Under the pieces are notes generated by a model. It was not told where the DNA came from, made no database searches, and was given only the letters and a program-made list of their open reading frames with translations. From Pseudomonas cedrina subsp. cedrina (GTDB taxonomy: Bacteria > Pseudomonadota > Gammaproteobacteria > Pseudomonadales > Pseudomonadaceae), in the NCBI RefSeq assembly GCF_001983175.1, contig NZ_MNPW01000009.1, positions 124,001 through 188,000 of the forward strand: 64,000 bases of DNA. The letters are read 5' to 3'. The translations under genes were made by a program, and so were the position numbers. Positions 26,314 to 34,745 of the stretch are shown here, in pieces. The number at the start of each line of letters is the position of its first letter. Position 1 is the stretch's first letter.

Positions 26314-26706
26314 TTGTTCCTTGAGGCCGTGGTAATTGTCCTGGCCCTGTTGTGGGCCGGGACCTTGGCATTCCTGCTGCGCCATGTGCGCCAGCAGCGC
26401 GAATTGTTATTGCAGCAGGCCGAGCGTGACGCCGTGCGAGACCGGCGCATCCTCGAGTTGCTCAAGCGTGTTGATCATTACCAGCAAAGCGCGGTGAAGG
26501 TCGGTGACGAGGTGCATGAACTGCGCGCTATTCTTGCGCCTTTGCCGGATAAGCTGGCGCAGATCGAGCAGCGTGATCCTTCGAGTTTGTCGTTCGCCCA
26601 GGCTGCCAAGCTGGTGGGGATGGGGGCTACGGTGGATGAGCTGACGCAGTCGTGCGGGTTGACCCAGGCCGAGGCGCAGTTGATGAGCAAGCTTCACAAG
26701 GGCTGA
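26314..26706 (+). CDS. DUF2802 membrane-anchored protein
   Basis: 130 residues: an N-terminal membrane helix (VVIVLALLWAGTLAFLL), a coiled-coil stretch (about 25-80) and a C-terminal helix-turn-helix-like segment (AKLVGMGATVDELTQSCGLT, EAQLMSKLH). It begins with TTG directly after the cheW stop. It matches the PA1465 position and family and closes the chemotaxis operon. The function is unassigned. Confidence 0.8.
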   Translation: MFLEAVVIVLALLWAGTLAFLLRHVRQQRELLLQQAERDAVRDRRILELLKRVDHYQQSAVKVGDEVHELRAILAPLPDKLAQIEQRDPSSLSFAQAAKLVGMGATVDELTQSCGLTQAEAQLMSKLHKG

Positions 26707-26724
26707 TTGCGTACCTGCCCAACT

Positions 26725-27013
26725 GTGGGAGCTGGCTTGCCTGCGATGGCCATGGGTATCTACACAATTTTCAGAGGCTGACAAATCTCCCTGTAGTGAG
26801 CGGGCTTGTCCCGCGCTGGGCTGCGAAGCGGCCCCAAACCAGGCGGATTGGGTTTGTCTGAACTGCGCGGTGTCTCTATTGGGGCGGCTTCGCCACCCAG
26901 CGCGGGACAAGCCCGCTCACTACAAAAATGTATAGATACCCATGCTGCGATGGCTTCAACTCGGTGTGCCTGACACACCAGGGTGTCAGCATCGCAGGCA
27001 AGCCAGCTCCCAC
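26725..27013. repeat. Composite nested palindrome between the chemotaxis operon and the lipid kinase
   Basis: Same build as 11621-11910: outer GTGGGAGCTGGCTTGCCTGC arms, GTATCTACAC segments, and the inner GTAGTGAGCGGGCTTGTCCC pair. It fills most of the 420-base gap (26707-27126). I see nothing else in that gap. Confidence 0.85.
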
Positions 27014-27126
27014 AGAGAAGCGGGCCTGCGTCGTGCCTCCGATTTTTTTCCGTATTCAATGGCTTTTTTCTCCTCGCCAAAGGTCCACATCCTTCAAGCA
27101 CCTTTGAATCCAGGAGTACCTCGTCC

Positions 27127-28047
27127 ATGACCAGCCCCAAGGCACTGTTGATCCTCCACGGCAAGCAAGCCCTCAACGAGGACGTGCGAGCGGCCGTGCA
27201 GGCTCGGCGCGAGCGCGGCGGTGAACTGGCGGTGCGCGTCACATGGGAGGGCGGCGATGCCCAGCGGCTGGTCAACGAAGCGTTGACCGCCGGCTACACC
27301 CACATCATTGCCGGTGGCGGCGACGGCACCTTGCGCGACGTGGCCGAGGCCATGGCCCTGGCCAAGACCGACGCCAGTCTGGTGTTGATGCCGCTGGGCA
27401 CCGCCAACGATTTCGCCAAGGCCGCCGGTGTACCGCTGGAGCCCGGTCCGGCGCTGGCGCTGCTGGACGTGCCGGCCCGGGCCATCGACCTTGGCCGGGT
27501 CGCCGGGCAGATCTTCCTCAACATGGCCACGGGCGGCTTTGGCAGCCAGGTCACCGCCAATACCTCCGAAGACCTGAAGAAAATCCTCGGTGGCGCGGCG
27601 TATCTGTTCACCGGTTTGTCACGCTTCAGCGAGTTGAAAGCCGCCTATGGCGAGCTGGAAGGTCCGGATTTCCACTGGAAGGGCGAGCTGCTCGCGCTGG
27701 GCATCGGCAATGGTCGCCAGGCGGGTGGCGGGCATGAGCTGTGCCCTGGCGCCATGGCGGATGACGGTTTGTTGGACGTCAGCATCCTGCCGGCGCCCCA
27801 GGAAGTGGTCGGTACGCTTCGCGAACTGATGACCAACGGCTGGGGCCTGGACACCATGTTCGTCCGCGCGCGTCTGCCATGGGTGAATATCAAGGTTGCG
27901 CAGGGCCTGTACATCAACCTCGATGGTGAGCCGCTGGAAGGTGACGACCTGCGCTTCGAAGTGTTGCCCAAGGCCTTGCGCGTGCACCTGCCAGTCGGTT
28001 CGCCGCTAGTCGTCCAGGCTGATGATCTGCTCGCGCACCGCGAATAG
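27127..28047 (+). CDS. yegS: YegS-like lipid kinase
   Basis: 306 residues of the diacylglycerol/lipid kinase family, with the nucleotide-binding motif AGGGDGTLRDVAEAM (about residues 62-76), LPLGTANDFAK split by its neighbours, and LYINLDGEPLEG near the C-terminus. The family phosphorylates lipids such as phosphatidylglycerol in vitro; the physiological substrate is unclear. AGGAG at 27112-27116 supports the start. Its last 42 bases overlap the end of the convergent response-regulator gene. Confidence 0.88.
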   Translation: MTSPKALLILHGKQALNEDVRAAVQARRERGGELAVRVTWEGGDAQRLVNEALTAGYTHIIAGGGDGTLRDVAEAMALAKTDASLVLMPLGTANDFAKAAGVPLEPGPALALLDVPARAIDLGRVAGQIFLNMATGGFGSQVTANTSEDLKKILGGAAYLFTGLSRFSELKAAYGELEGPDFHWKGELLALGIGNGRQAGGGHELCPGAMADDGLLDVSILPAPQEVVGTLRELMTNGWGLDTMFVRARLPWVNIKVAQGLYINLDGEPLEGDDLRFEVLPKALRVHLPVGSPLVVQADDLLAHRE

Positions 28048-28665
28048 CACCAGGCCCGCCACGTCGAAGATCTGCAGGCGTTTCATGATCTGCGAGCGGT
28101 GGGCTTCCACGGTCTTGATGCTCAAGCCCAGGCCGTGGGCGATTTCCCGCGTGGACTTGCCGCGCACGACCAGACGCAGGATCTCCAACTGCCGAGCCGT
28201 GAGGTTATGGCTTTGAGCCTTTGGTGTGGTCGGGCCCTGGCTGCGCACCAGCGCCTGGCTTATCACGGTGTGGGCGATCGCCGGGCTCAGGTAGCGTTCG
28301 TTATTGCACAACGCGAGCAGCGCGTGTTCCAGCTCGTTGGGGGTGGTGTCCTTGAGCAGGTAGCCGTGGGCGCCGGACTCCAGCGCGCACATGATCAGTT
28401 CCGGCTCGGTGTGCATCGACAGGATCAGCACGCGGCTCTTGGGGTAGGCGCGCTTGAGTTGCTGCAAGGCGTCCAGGCCGCCGGTGTGCTTCATCGACAG
28501 GTCCAGCAGCACGATATCGGGCAGCAGCGTGCTGAACTGCTCCAGCAATTGCGCGCCATCGCTGGCTTCGCCGATCACCGTGTAGCCGGGAATGTCCTGG
28601 ACCAGTGCGCGTACGCCGGCCCGGATCAGTGCATGGTCATCCACCAGAAGTAATGTGCAGCTCAC
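28006..28665 (-). CDS. NarL/FixJ-family response regulator
   Basis: 219 residues: a receiver domain (LLVDDHALIRAG; phospho-acceptor about Asp55 in IVLLDLSMK) and a LuxR-type helix-turn-helix (LTARQLEILRLVVRGKSTRE then IAHGLGLSIKTVEAHRSQIM). It pairs with the histidine kinase immediately upstream (start and stop overlap by four bases). Its target genes are not evident. Confidence 0.88.
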   Translation of the reverse strand: MSCTLLLVDDHALIRAGVRALVQDIPGYTVIGEASDGAQLLEQFSTLLPDIVLLDLSMKHTGGLDALQQLKRAYPKSRVLILSMHTEPELIMCALESGAHGYLLKDTTPNELEHALLALCNNERYLSPAIAHTVISQALVRSQGPTTPKAQSHNLTARQLEILRLVVRGKSTREIAHGLGLSIKTVEAHRSQIMKRLQIFDVAGLVLFAVREQIISLDD

Positions 28666-29555
28666 TCGAAAACCTTAGGGGAACTGGCCCGTTCGAGGGC
28701 GCGGGGCGCCCAGGGGAAGAGTGCGTCGATCCGGGTCCCTTGGCCCGGCTGGCTGCTGACGGACAAAGTGCCGCCCAGTTGATCAACCCGCTCGAACATG
28801 CCGGCCATGCCCCGTTGGCCTTCCAGGCCCGGGTTGGCGGCGGGCGAGAAGCCCTGGCCGTCATCGCAGATACTCAGCGACAGGCCCTCGGGCAGGCGTT
28901 GCAGGCGTACCAGCAGGTTGCGCGCCTGGGCGTGGCGCAGCATGTTGGTGACCGCTTCCTGGGTGATGCGAAAGGCCGCCACGGCCATTTCTTCCGGGAT
29001 GCTGGTCAGCCGTTGCTGGCATTCCAGGCTCCAGCACACCGGTGTGTGTTCCAGGCTCTTGAGCAGGTGCGCACGCAGGCTGGCTTCCAGGCCCAGGCTG
29101 GCCAGTTGGCGTGGGTTGAGGATGGCGGAGACGTCGCGCACCTTGGCCAGGGTTTCATTCAAGGTGTCGCACAGCACCGTGCACTGGCTTTGCAGATCTT
29201 CGGGCAGGCGCCGCTTGAGCCATTCGCCTTGCAGCTTGGCGGCGGTGAGCAGTTGGCCAATATCGTCATGCAGTTCGCGGCTGAGGCGGTGGCGTTCGTT
29301 TTCCTGCACCTGCAGTAAACGGTCGGCCAGTTCCTGGGGCTGGAACTTGATGGACGTGCGTGAACGCCATTGCCGCAGGCCGACCAATAACAACGTGGCG
29401 AGGTTGAGCACAATCACCAGTAATGGCAGCGGCGCGGAGCGGGTATAGGCCCACAGGCTCAGCAACAGCGAGCCAAGGCACAGGGCGATGATCCAGCAGC
29501 GTGCGTTGCTGCAGGACGCGAACCTGGCGATGAAGGTCTTTAGGCTGGCATACAT
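28662..29555 (-). CDS. NarX-type sensor histidine kinase
   Basis: About 297 residues from the ATG at 29555. Two membrane segments (WIIALCLGSLLLSLWAYT and LPLLVIVLNLATLLLVGL) precede a HisKA_3 domain (LSRELHDDIGQLLTAAK) and an HATPase_c domain (EAVTNMLRHAQA, CDDGQGFSP). There is almost no periplasmic loop, so it may sense a membrane signal or need a partner. The frame stays open to a GTG at 29666, giving 334 residues. Neither start has a clear ribosome binding site. Confidence 0.83.
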   Translation of the reverse strand: MYASLKTFIARFASCSNARCWIIALCLGSLLLSLWAYTRSAPLPLLVIVLNLATLLLVGLRQWRSRTSIKFQPQELADRLLQVQENERHRLSRELHDDIGQLLTAAKLQGEWLKRRLPEDLQSQCTVLCDTLNETLAKVRDVSAILNPRQLASLGLEASLRAHLLKSLEHTPVCWSLECQQRLTSIPEEMAVAAFRITQEAVTNMLRHAQARNLLVRLQRLPEGLSLSICDDGQGFSPAANPGLEGQRGMAGMFERVDQLGGTLSVSSQPGQGTRIDALFPWAPRALERASSPKVFE

Positions 29556-29895
29556 AGCGGATGGAGCCAATGAGGGTTCACTGCGGGAAGACCGGTCACG
29601 GCGGCTGACCGGGCTTTGTTTGGAATACGTAGTTGGATCGTCTTCATGGCTATGAAGTTGAGTCACTTCGAGTCGAGCATAGTACCACCACTATTACCGT
29701 CGGTCGCCTGATGCTGTGTCTTGCAGAGTTATTAACCACGCAAATACTCCAGGCGGTATTCCCAGAGTTCTTGGAGTGGGCGGTTATATATTCAGGTTAG
29801 TGGCTAATTGATATCTTCCGCGGCTATTCCCACCAATAAATGAGTTGGCGTTGTCGTTATCCAGATAATGCCGGGTCAAACCCGACCGCAAGCGT

Positions 29896-30345
29896 TCAAG
29901 ATACGCGGTGCACAGGTTGCTCAGGTTTATAAGTGAATTCTTTCTGCGGAATTTGCAGCGTGACCGTTGCAATCAATTTCGCTTGCTCGCTCTCATCCAT
30001 GCCCAATTCGCCCGTGCGGGTATCGATCAGTTCCAATTGCCACGCCAGCAACGTCAGGCACGCGTGCAAGGCCTCCAGCGCCTGGTCATGCAATTGCATG
30101 GGGCAGGCGGCGTTGGCGATCAGGTATTGAATATGTCGGGAGAACTCGCTGATCGCCTGCAGGGCCAGGCTGTCGGCTTTCTCGGCCAGTTTGGCGAGGC
30201 TGGACTTCATGCAGTCGATGGCATCGCTGTCGTCGCGAATCAGGTGCAGGTGGCTCAAGCACTCTTCTGACTTGGCCAGCAGCGTTTGCGCTTCCAGCAA
30301 GAACTCGGGAAGCGTGGTCTGCCATTCATTTGCGCTGTTCATCAT
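29896..30345 (-). CDS. Hypothetical helical protein, possibly an Hpt-like protein without the phospho-histidine
   Basis: This 149-residue protein is predicted to be almost entirely helical (FLLEAQTLLAKSEECLSHLH; then a second bundle around residues 45-75). The spacing resembles a CheA-type Hpt domain, but where AHTLKG is expected the sequence reads CMKSSLAKLA, with no histidine. GGAG lies six bases before the first of two adjacent ATG codons. It is divergent from cheV, 540 bases away. I do not recognise a named family; the Hpt-like idea is an inference. Confidence 0.6.
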   Translation of the reverse strand: MMNSANEWQTTLPEFLLEAQTLLAKSEECLSHLHLIRDDSDAIDCMKSSLAKLAEKADSLALQAISEFSRHIQYLIANAACPMQLHDQALEALHACLTLLAWQLELIDTRTGELGMDESEQAKLIATVTLQIPQKEFTYKPEQPVHRVS

Positions 30346-30764
30346 GCAAGTCTCCGCAACATAAGGTCGGGTGATGAGATGCCGCGTTGGGTGAATGGCT
30401 TAAAACTAGCGCTGAAATGAGACTGGAATCTGTAGGTCGCTTCTGACTTTTCAGTAGGACGTTTATGAGAGTGCAGGCGACGGCTGCGCGCGACCCTCAT
30501 GAGTGGGGCCGATTGCGCACCTTCGATTGTTGACGTCCGGATGTCTGGAAGACCCGCGGGTCGAGGGCTTGGTATGGCAAACAAAAGCCTGACTCCATTC
30601 ATGCATTGAGAATGGCGTCACATTAATGGCTATTAGATACTGCGAATATCAGGTTGGGCCTGATTGCGCATAGGGGAATCCCCTACATGGCGGAACTTTG
30701 CGTCGAATCGAATGTCGCGCAACGACGCTGTACCGCTCTGTGCAGAAGGCAATGCAGTAAACCA

Positions 30765-30783
30765 TGATGTCAGTGTGACATCA
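30765..30783. promoter_or_regulatory. Palindrome TGATGTCA-N3-TGACATCA upstream of cheV
   Basis: This is an inverted repeat with perfect 8-base arms and a 3-base spacer. It lies 29 bases before the sigma-28 -35 element of cheV, in a 540-base gap shared with the divergent Hpt-like gene. It is a typical dimeric-regulator site. Its TGTCA/TGACA halves recall the lux-box-like sites, but the spacing is one base shorter and the flanks differ. Confidence 0.5.
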
Positions 30784-30811
30784 ATGTATTTACGTGGCAT
30801 TTTACTCAGGG

Positions 30812-30838
30812 TCAAGGTCTGGCGCTCGCCGCCGATAA
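30812..30838 (+). promoter_or_regulatory. Sigma-28 (FliA) promoter for cheV
   Basis: TCAAG at 30812 and GCCGATAA at 30831-30838, separated by the spacing of FliA promoters, lie 47 bases before the cheV start. This puts cheV under the sigma factor encoded at 16837. Confidence 0.75.
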
Positions 30839-30885
30839 CCAGCTTATGTGAACTGCACAACCCCTTAGCGCATCAGGAGCTTTCA

Positions 30886-31824
30886 ATGGCCGGCATTCTC
30901 GACACGGTAGATCAACGCACGCAACTGGTGGGTGAGAATCGCCTGGAGATCCTCATGTTTCGCCTGGCCGGGCGCCAGTTGTTCGCGATCAACGTGTTCA
31001 AGGTGCAGGAAGTCCTGCAATTGCCCAAGCTGACCTTGATGCCCCAGCGCCACCCCTTCGTGTGCGGCGTGGTCAACCTGCGTGGCCAGACCCTGCCGGT
31101 GATCGACCTGTCTCAGGCCATCGGCATGCGCCCGCTGGTGCCGGGGCCCAACAGCACCATTATCGTCACCGAATACAACCGTTCCGTGCAGGCGTTCCTG
31201 GTGGGCGGCGTGGACCGCATCGTCAACATGAACTGGGAAGCCATCCTGCCGCCGCCGGCCAGTGCCGGGCGCCAGCACTACCTCACCGCCATCAGCAAGG
31301 TCGACGACCAACTGGTGGAAATCATCGACGTGGAAAAAGTCCTGGCCGAGATCGTGCCGTACAACGCCAAGGTTTCCCGTGAAAAACTCGACGACCCGGT
31401 ACTGGAGCGCGCCCGTGGCCGCGAGGTGCTGCTGGTGGATGACTCCAACGTAGCGCTTTCGCAACTGCGCGACACCCTCGGCCAACTGGGCGTGAAGATG
31501 CACATCGCCAGCGACGGCCTCAAGGCTTTGAACATGCTCAAGGGCTGGGCCGACAGCGGCGAGGTGATGACCGACAAGCTGCTGATGATCTTCACCGATG
31601 CCGAAATGCCCGAAATGGACGGCTACCGTCTCACCACCGAGATCCGTAACGACCCACGCCTGCGCAAACTCTACGTGGTATTGCACACGTCGCTGTCGGG
31701 CAGCTTCAACGACTCGATGGTGAAAAAAGTCGGGTGCGACAACTTCCTGTCCAAATTCCAGCCCGACAAGCTGGTGGATGTAGTGCGTCAGCGTTTGATG
31801 CTGGACGAAGTGCCCGCTTTGTAG
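30886..31824 (+). CDS. cheV: CheV, CheW-receiver hybrid chemotaxis protein
   Basis: 312 residues: a CheW domain (MFRLAGRQLFAINVFKVQEV; NLRGQTLPVIDL) joined to a receiver domain (EVLLVDDSNVALSQLR; phospho-acceptor in FTDAEMPEMDGY). CheV couples receptors to CheA and may act as a phosphate sink for adaptation. AGGAG at 30875-30879 fixes the start. The stop codon lies inside the start of the following repeat. Confidence 0.93.
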   Translation: MAGILDTVDQRTQLVGENRLEILMFRLAGRQLFAINVFKVQEVLQLPKLTLMPQRHPFVCGVVNLRGQTLPVIDLSQAIGMRPLVPGPNSTIIVTEYNRSVQAFLVGGVDRIVNMNWEAILPPPASAGRQHYLTAISKVDDQLVEIIDVEKVLAEIVPYNAKVSREKLDDPVLERARGREVLLVDDSNVALSQLRDTLGQLGVKMHIASDGLKALNMLKGWADSGEVMTDKLLMIFTDAEMPEMDGYRLTTEIRNDPRLRKLYVVLHTSLSGSFNDSMVKKVGCDNFLSKFQPDKLVDVVRQRLMLDEVPAL

Positions 31825-31966
31825 TGAGCGGGCTTGTCGAATCGTCGCACCGCCCGCGCTGGGTGGCGAAGCCGCCCCAAACCAGGCGACTCAATTTTTT
31901 GAAACACCGAGGTGTCTTCTTTTGGGGCGGCTTCGCCCCCCAGCGCGGGGCAAGCCCGCTCACTAC
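31821..31966. repeat. GTAGTGAGCGGG palindrome overlapping the cheV stop
   Basis: The left arm begins at 31821, so its TAG is the cheV stop codon. The right arm ends CACTAC at 31966. The left arm is interrupted by an extra 14 bases (GAATCGTCGCACCG) after GGGCTTGTC, compared with the other copies in the window. Confidence 0.85.
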
Positions 31967-32007
31967 GGGATATAGTGCGGGCTTTATTTGTTCAGGAATG
32001 CAGGCCC

Positions 32008-32814
32008 ATGCTTCGTCTCAGCGCGTTGTACCGTTACCCCTTGAAGTCCGGCAAGGCCGAAAGACTGCAGCAGGCCGGCCTGGATAAGCTCGGGGTGGAA
32101 GGCGATCGACGCTGGATGCTGGTGGATGAAGCCAGCGGGCGTTTCCTCACCCAGCGTGCCGTGGCGAAGATGAGCCAATTGTCGGCGCTGTGGAACGGCA
32201 GCGGTGGCCTCACCCTGAGTTCGCCGGGGTGCGCGCCGCTGGACGTGGCGCTGCCCGGCAGCGACGCCGCGTTGCTTGGCGTAACCATCTGGCGCGACAC
32301 CCTGCGCGTGCCGGATGCGGGCGATGAAGCCGCGGCCTGGGTCAGCGATTTCATCGGCAAGCCGACGCGCCTGGTGCAACTGCCCCTGGAGCGCGCGCGG
32401 GCCACCGATGCCGGGTACGGCCAGGACGATGACCAGGTAGGCTTTGCCGATGGCTACCCGCTGCTGTTGATCGGCCAGGCTTCCCTGGACGATTTATGCG
32501 AGCGCATCGGTCGCCCGATGCAAATGCTGCGCTTTCGTCCCAACCTGGTGATCGAAGGCGGCGACGCCTTTGCTGAAGACGGCTGGAAACGCCTGCGTAT
32601 CGGTGATGTGGAGTTCCGAGTGGTCAAGCCGTGCTCGCGCTGCATTCTGACCACTATCGACCCGCAGACCGGCGAACGCAGCGCCGACCGCGAACCCTTC
32701 GCCACGCTGGAGACCTATCGCAAGACTGAGCAGGGGGCGATGTTCGGCCAGAACCTGGTCAACGATGGCAACGGGCGCCTGGAAATCGGCATGCCGGTGA
32801 CAGTGCTCGAATAG
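32008..32814 (+). CDS. MOSC-domain protein (YcbX-like)
   Basis: 268 residues with an N-terminal beta-barrel MOSC_N domain (LSALYRYPLKSGKAERLQQA) and a C-terminal MOSC domain containing the molybdenum-ligand cysteine region VKPCSRCILTTID. The family includes YcbX, which reduces N-hydroxylated bases, and other molybdenum cofactor carriers. It ends just before a strong bidirectional terminator. Confidence 0.85.
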   Translation: MLRLSALYRYPLKSGKAERLQQAGLDKLGVEGDRRWMLVDEASGRFLTQRAVAKMSQLSALWNGSGGLTLSSPGCAPLDVALPGSDAALLGVTIWRDTLRVPDAGDEAAAWVSDFIGKPTRLVQLPLERARATDAGYGQDDDQVGFADGYPLLLIGQASLDDLCERIGRPMQMLRFRPNLVIEGGDAFAEDGWKRLRIGDVEFRVVKPCSRCILTTIDPQTGERSADREPFATLETYRKTEQGAMFGQNLVNDGNGRLEIGMPVTVLE

Positions 32815-32827
32815 CGTTACTGGCCAT

Positions 32828-32864
32828 AAAAAATGCCCGTCTCTGGGGAGACGGGCGTTTTTTT
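32828..32864. terminator. Bidirectional rho-independent terminator
   Basis: The stem GCCCGTCTC (32835-32843) and GAGACGGGC (32848-32856) closes a TGGG loop. An A-run precedes it and seven T residues follow. It lies between the convergent MOSC and ppnP genes and can serve both strands. Confidence 0.92.
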
Positions 32865-32879
32865 GACTGCCAGGAACCC

Positions 32880-33161
32880 TTAGCTGCGGTATTCGCACAG
32901 GTAGGCGGTGTCCACGGCGACCTTCAGCTGGAACTTGCTGTTGGCCGGTACGTTGAACTGGCTGCCGGCGGCGAAGGTTTCCCACTCGGCATCAGGCAGC
33001 TTGACGACCAGGGCGCCGGAGACCACGTGCATGATTTCACGTTGGTCGGTGCCGAATTCGTATTCGCCGGGGGCCATGACGCCGATGGTCGCCGGACCTT
33101 CTGCGGTGCCGAAAGCGATCGACTTGACGGTGCCGTCGAAGTACTCGTTGACTTTAAACAT
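32880..33161 (-). CDS. ppnP: PpnP, pyrimidine/purine nucleoside phosphorylase
   Basis: A 93-residue cupin-fold protein of the former DUF1255/YaiE family (MFKVNEYFDGTVKSIAFGTA; PGEYEFGTDQREIMHVVSG; FNVPANSKFQLKV). It cleaves nucleosides phosphorolytically. It is full length and sits alone between a terminator and a REP element. Confidence 0.92.
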   Translation of the reverse strand: MFKVNEYFDGTVKSIAFGTAEGPATIGVMAPGEYEFGTDQREIMHVVSGALVVKLPDAEWETFAAGSQFNVPANSKFQLKVAVDTAYLCEYRS

Positions 33162-33197
33162 GGGCGATTCCTCGGAAAAGGGGGTTGAGACTCTACC

Positions 33198-33296
33198 GTA
33201 GGAGCGAGCTTGCTCGCGAAAAACGCATAAGCGACACGGGCCATCTGATAGCGCTGCGTTATCGTTGGCCTTCTTCGCGAGCAAGCTCGCTCCTAC
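33198..33296. repeat. REP-type inverted repeat
   Basis: GTAGGAGCGAGCTTGCTCGCG at 33198 is inverted at the right end (CGCGAGCAAGCTCGCTCCTAC, ending 33296). Same family as 23105-23203. Confidence 0.9.
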
Positions 33297-33348
33297 AGTT
33301 GAGCCGCAAGAAAAGGTTGCTCAGTATGCCCAAGCCGTCGGGAGCTGC

Positions 33349-33891
33349 CTAGACCGGCAAAATCAGCGGCAGCAGGCGTGCGGTGTTGCGCGCATCTTCC
33401 AGCGCCCGATGTTGCTGGCCATGAAACTGCATCCCCGCCAACTGCAGGGCGCCGTTGAGCCCCAGGGGCTTGTCCAGGCGCCGGGCCTTGGCGAAGCGTT
33501 GCTTGAGGTTTACATGGGGCGTATCGGCGAGCGCACTGGCCAGGCCATGGCGCTGCCACTCCAGTTCCAGTTGGCGGCGGTCGTAATCGCCCCAACTGGC
33601 CCAGCCTTCCAGGCGCGGCCGGTGCTGGCCCAGCCAGCGCTCGAACAGCGGCCACACCTCGGTGATCGGCGCGGCGCCATCGATGTTCGCCTGGGTGATG
33701 TGCGTCAGTTGCCGACAGAAGGGCGTCAGCAGCGGCCGGCGCAGCGGTCGCACAAAGCGCTGGAAATGATCCAGCTCGCGCCCCTTGCGGTTGACCAGGC
33801 TCGCGCCGATCTCGATGACTTCCATCTCCGTCACGGGCCAGCCGCCTTCATCCGTTGTGGCTTCAAGGTCAATAATCAGCCAATGAGGCAT
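33349..33891 (-). CDS. DEDDh-family 3'-5' exonuclease
   Basis: 180 residues. The Exo I motif is LIIDLEATTDEGG (Asp8, Glu10), Exo II lies around EGWASWGDYDRRQLEL, and Exo III is HRALEDARNTARLL. This resembles the KapD/ERI-1-like exonuclease group. The substrate (DNA or RNA) cannot be told from the sequence. Confidence 0.85.
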   Translation of the reverse strand: MPHWLIIDLEATTDEGGWPVTEMEVIEIGASLVNRKGRELDHFQRFVRPLRRPLLTPFCRQLTHITQANIDGAAPITEVWPLFERWLGQHRPRLEGWASWGDYDRRQLELEWQRHGLASALADTPHVNLKQRFAKARRLDKPLGLNGALQLAGMQFHGQQHRALEDARNTARLLPLILPV

Positions 33892-34028
33892 CGCGCAGTT
33901 CCCGTACTCTTCCCTTTCTGTTGGGGATAGAGCGTAGCCCGGCCCTGTAGTTCCGCCAAGCGCTTGCTTGGTTGGCCGGCACGGCCTAAATTGCCGGCCA
34001 ACATGACCGTAGAAGCAAGGAGAGAGGC

Positions 34029-34667
34029 ATGGATGAGTACAATGCCCTGCGGGTGATGCGCACCCTGGTGGACGGCGGCCAATTGACCGACCCCGACAGC
34101 GCCCGAGGCAAGCTGCTGCAAACCGCGGCCCACCTGTTTCGCAACAAGGGTTTCGAGCGTACCACCGTGCGTGACCTGGCCAGCGCCGTGGGCATCCAGT
34201 CCGGCAGCATCTTTCATCACTTCAAGAGCAAGGACGAGATCCTGCGCGCAGTGATGGAAGAAACCATCCGCTACAACACCGCGATGATGCGCGCTTGCCT
34301 TGAAGACGCGGTGGATGTGCGCGAACGTGTGCTGGCGCTGATTCGTTGCGAATTGCAGTCGATCATGGGCGGCAGCGGCGAGGCCATGGCGGTGCTGGTG
34401 TACGAATGGCGCTCGCTGTCGACGCAAGGCCAGGCCCAGGTGCTGGCCCTGCGCGACGAGTACGAAGACATCTGGCTGCAAGTGCTGGGGGAGGCCAAGG
34501 CGGCAGGTTATATACGCGGCGATGTGGTTATTACCCGGCGGTTTCTCACCGGCGCGCTGTCCTGGACCACCACCTGGTACCGCGCCGAGGGTAGCCTGAC
34601 CCTCGAACAATTGGCGCAGGAAGCCCTGCTGATGGTGCTCAAAGCCTCCCCTGACGCAAGCTATTAA
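34029..34667 (+). CDS. TetR-family transcriptional regulator
   Basis: 212 residues with an N-terminal helix-turn-helix (AAHLFRNKGFERTTVRDLASAV, GIQSGSIFHHFKSKDEIL) and an all-helical ligand domain. AAGGAGAGAG lies upstream. It is divergent from the exonuclease gene and co-directional with the solute-binding gene; which of these it controls is not evident. Confidence 0.88.
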   Translation: MDEYNALRVMRTLVDGGQLTDPDSARGKLLQTAAHLFRNKGFERTTVRDLASAVGIQSGSIFHHFKSKDEILRAVMEETIRYNTAMMRACLEDAVDVRERVLALIRCELQSIMGGSGEAMAVLVYEWRSLSTQGQAQVLALRDEYEDIWLQVLGEAKAAGYIRGDVVITRRFLTGALSWTTTWYRAEGSLTLEQLAQEALLMVLKASPDASY

Positions 34668-34745
34668 TTTGCCGGTAGAAAGTTGTCTCGCCAGACAAAA
34701 ACGCCTAGCTTATCGCCATTAGCCTTTTGAACGGTGTGTGCCTTG

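Noticed and set aside
29784..29972. A 62-codon frame on the minus strand after the Hpt-like gene, possibly a frameshifted continuation
   Set aside because: It has no start signal of its own, its base use does not look coding, and the Hpt-like gene ends normally without it.
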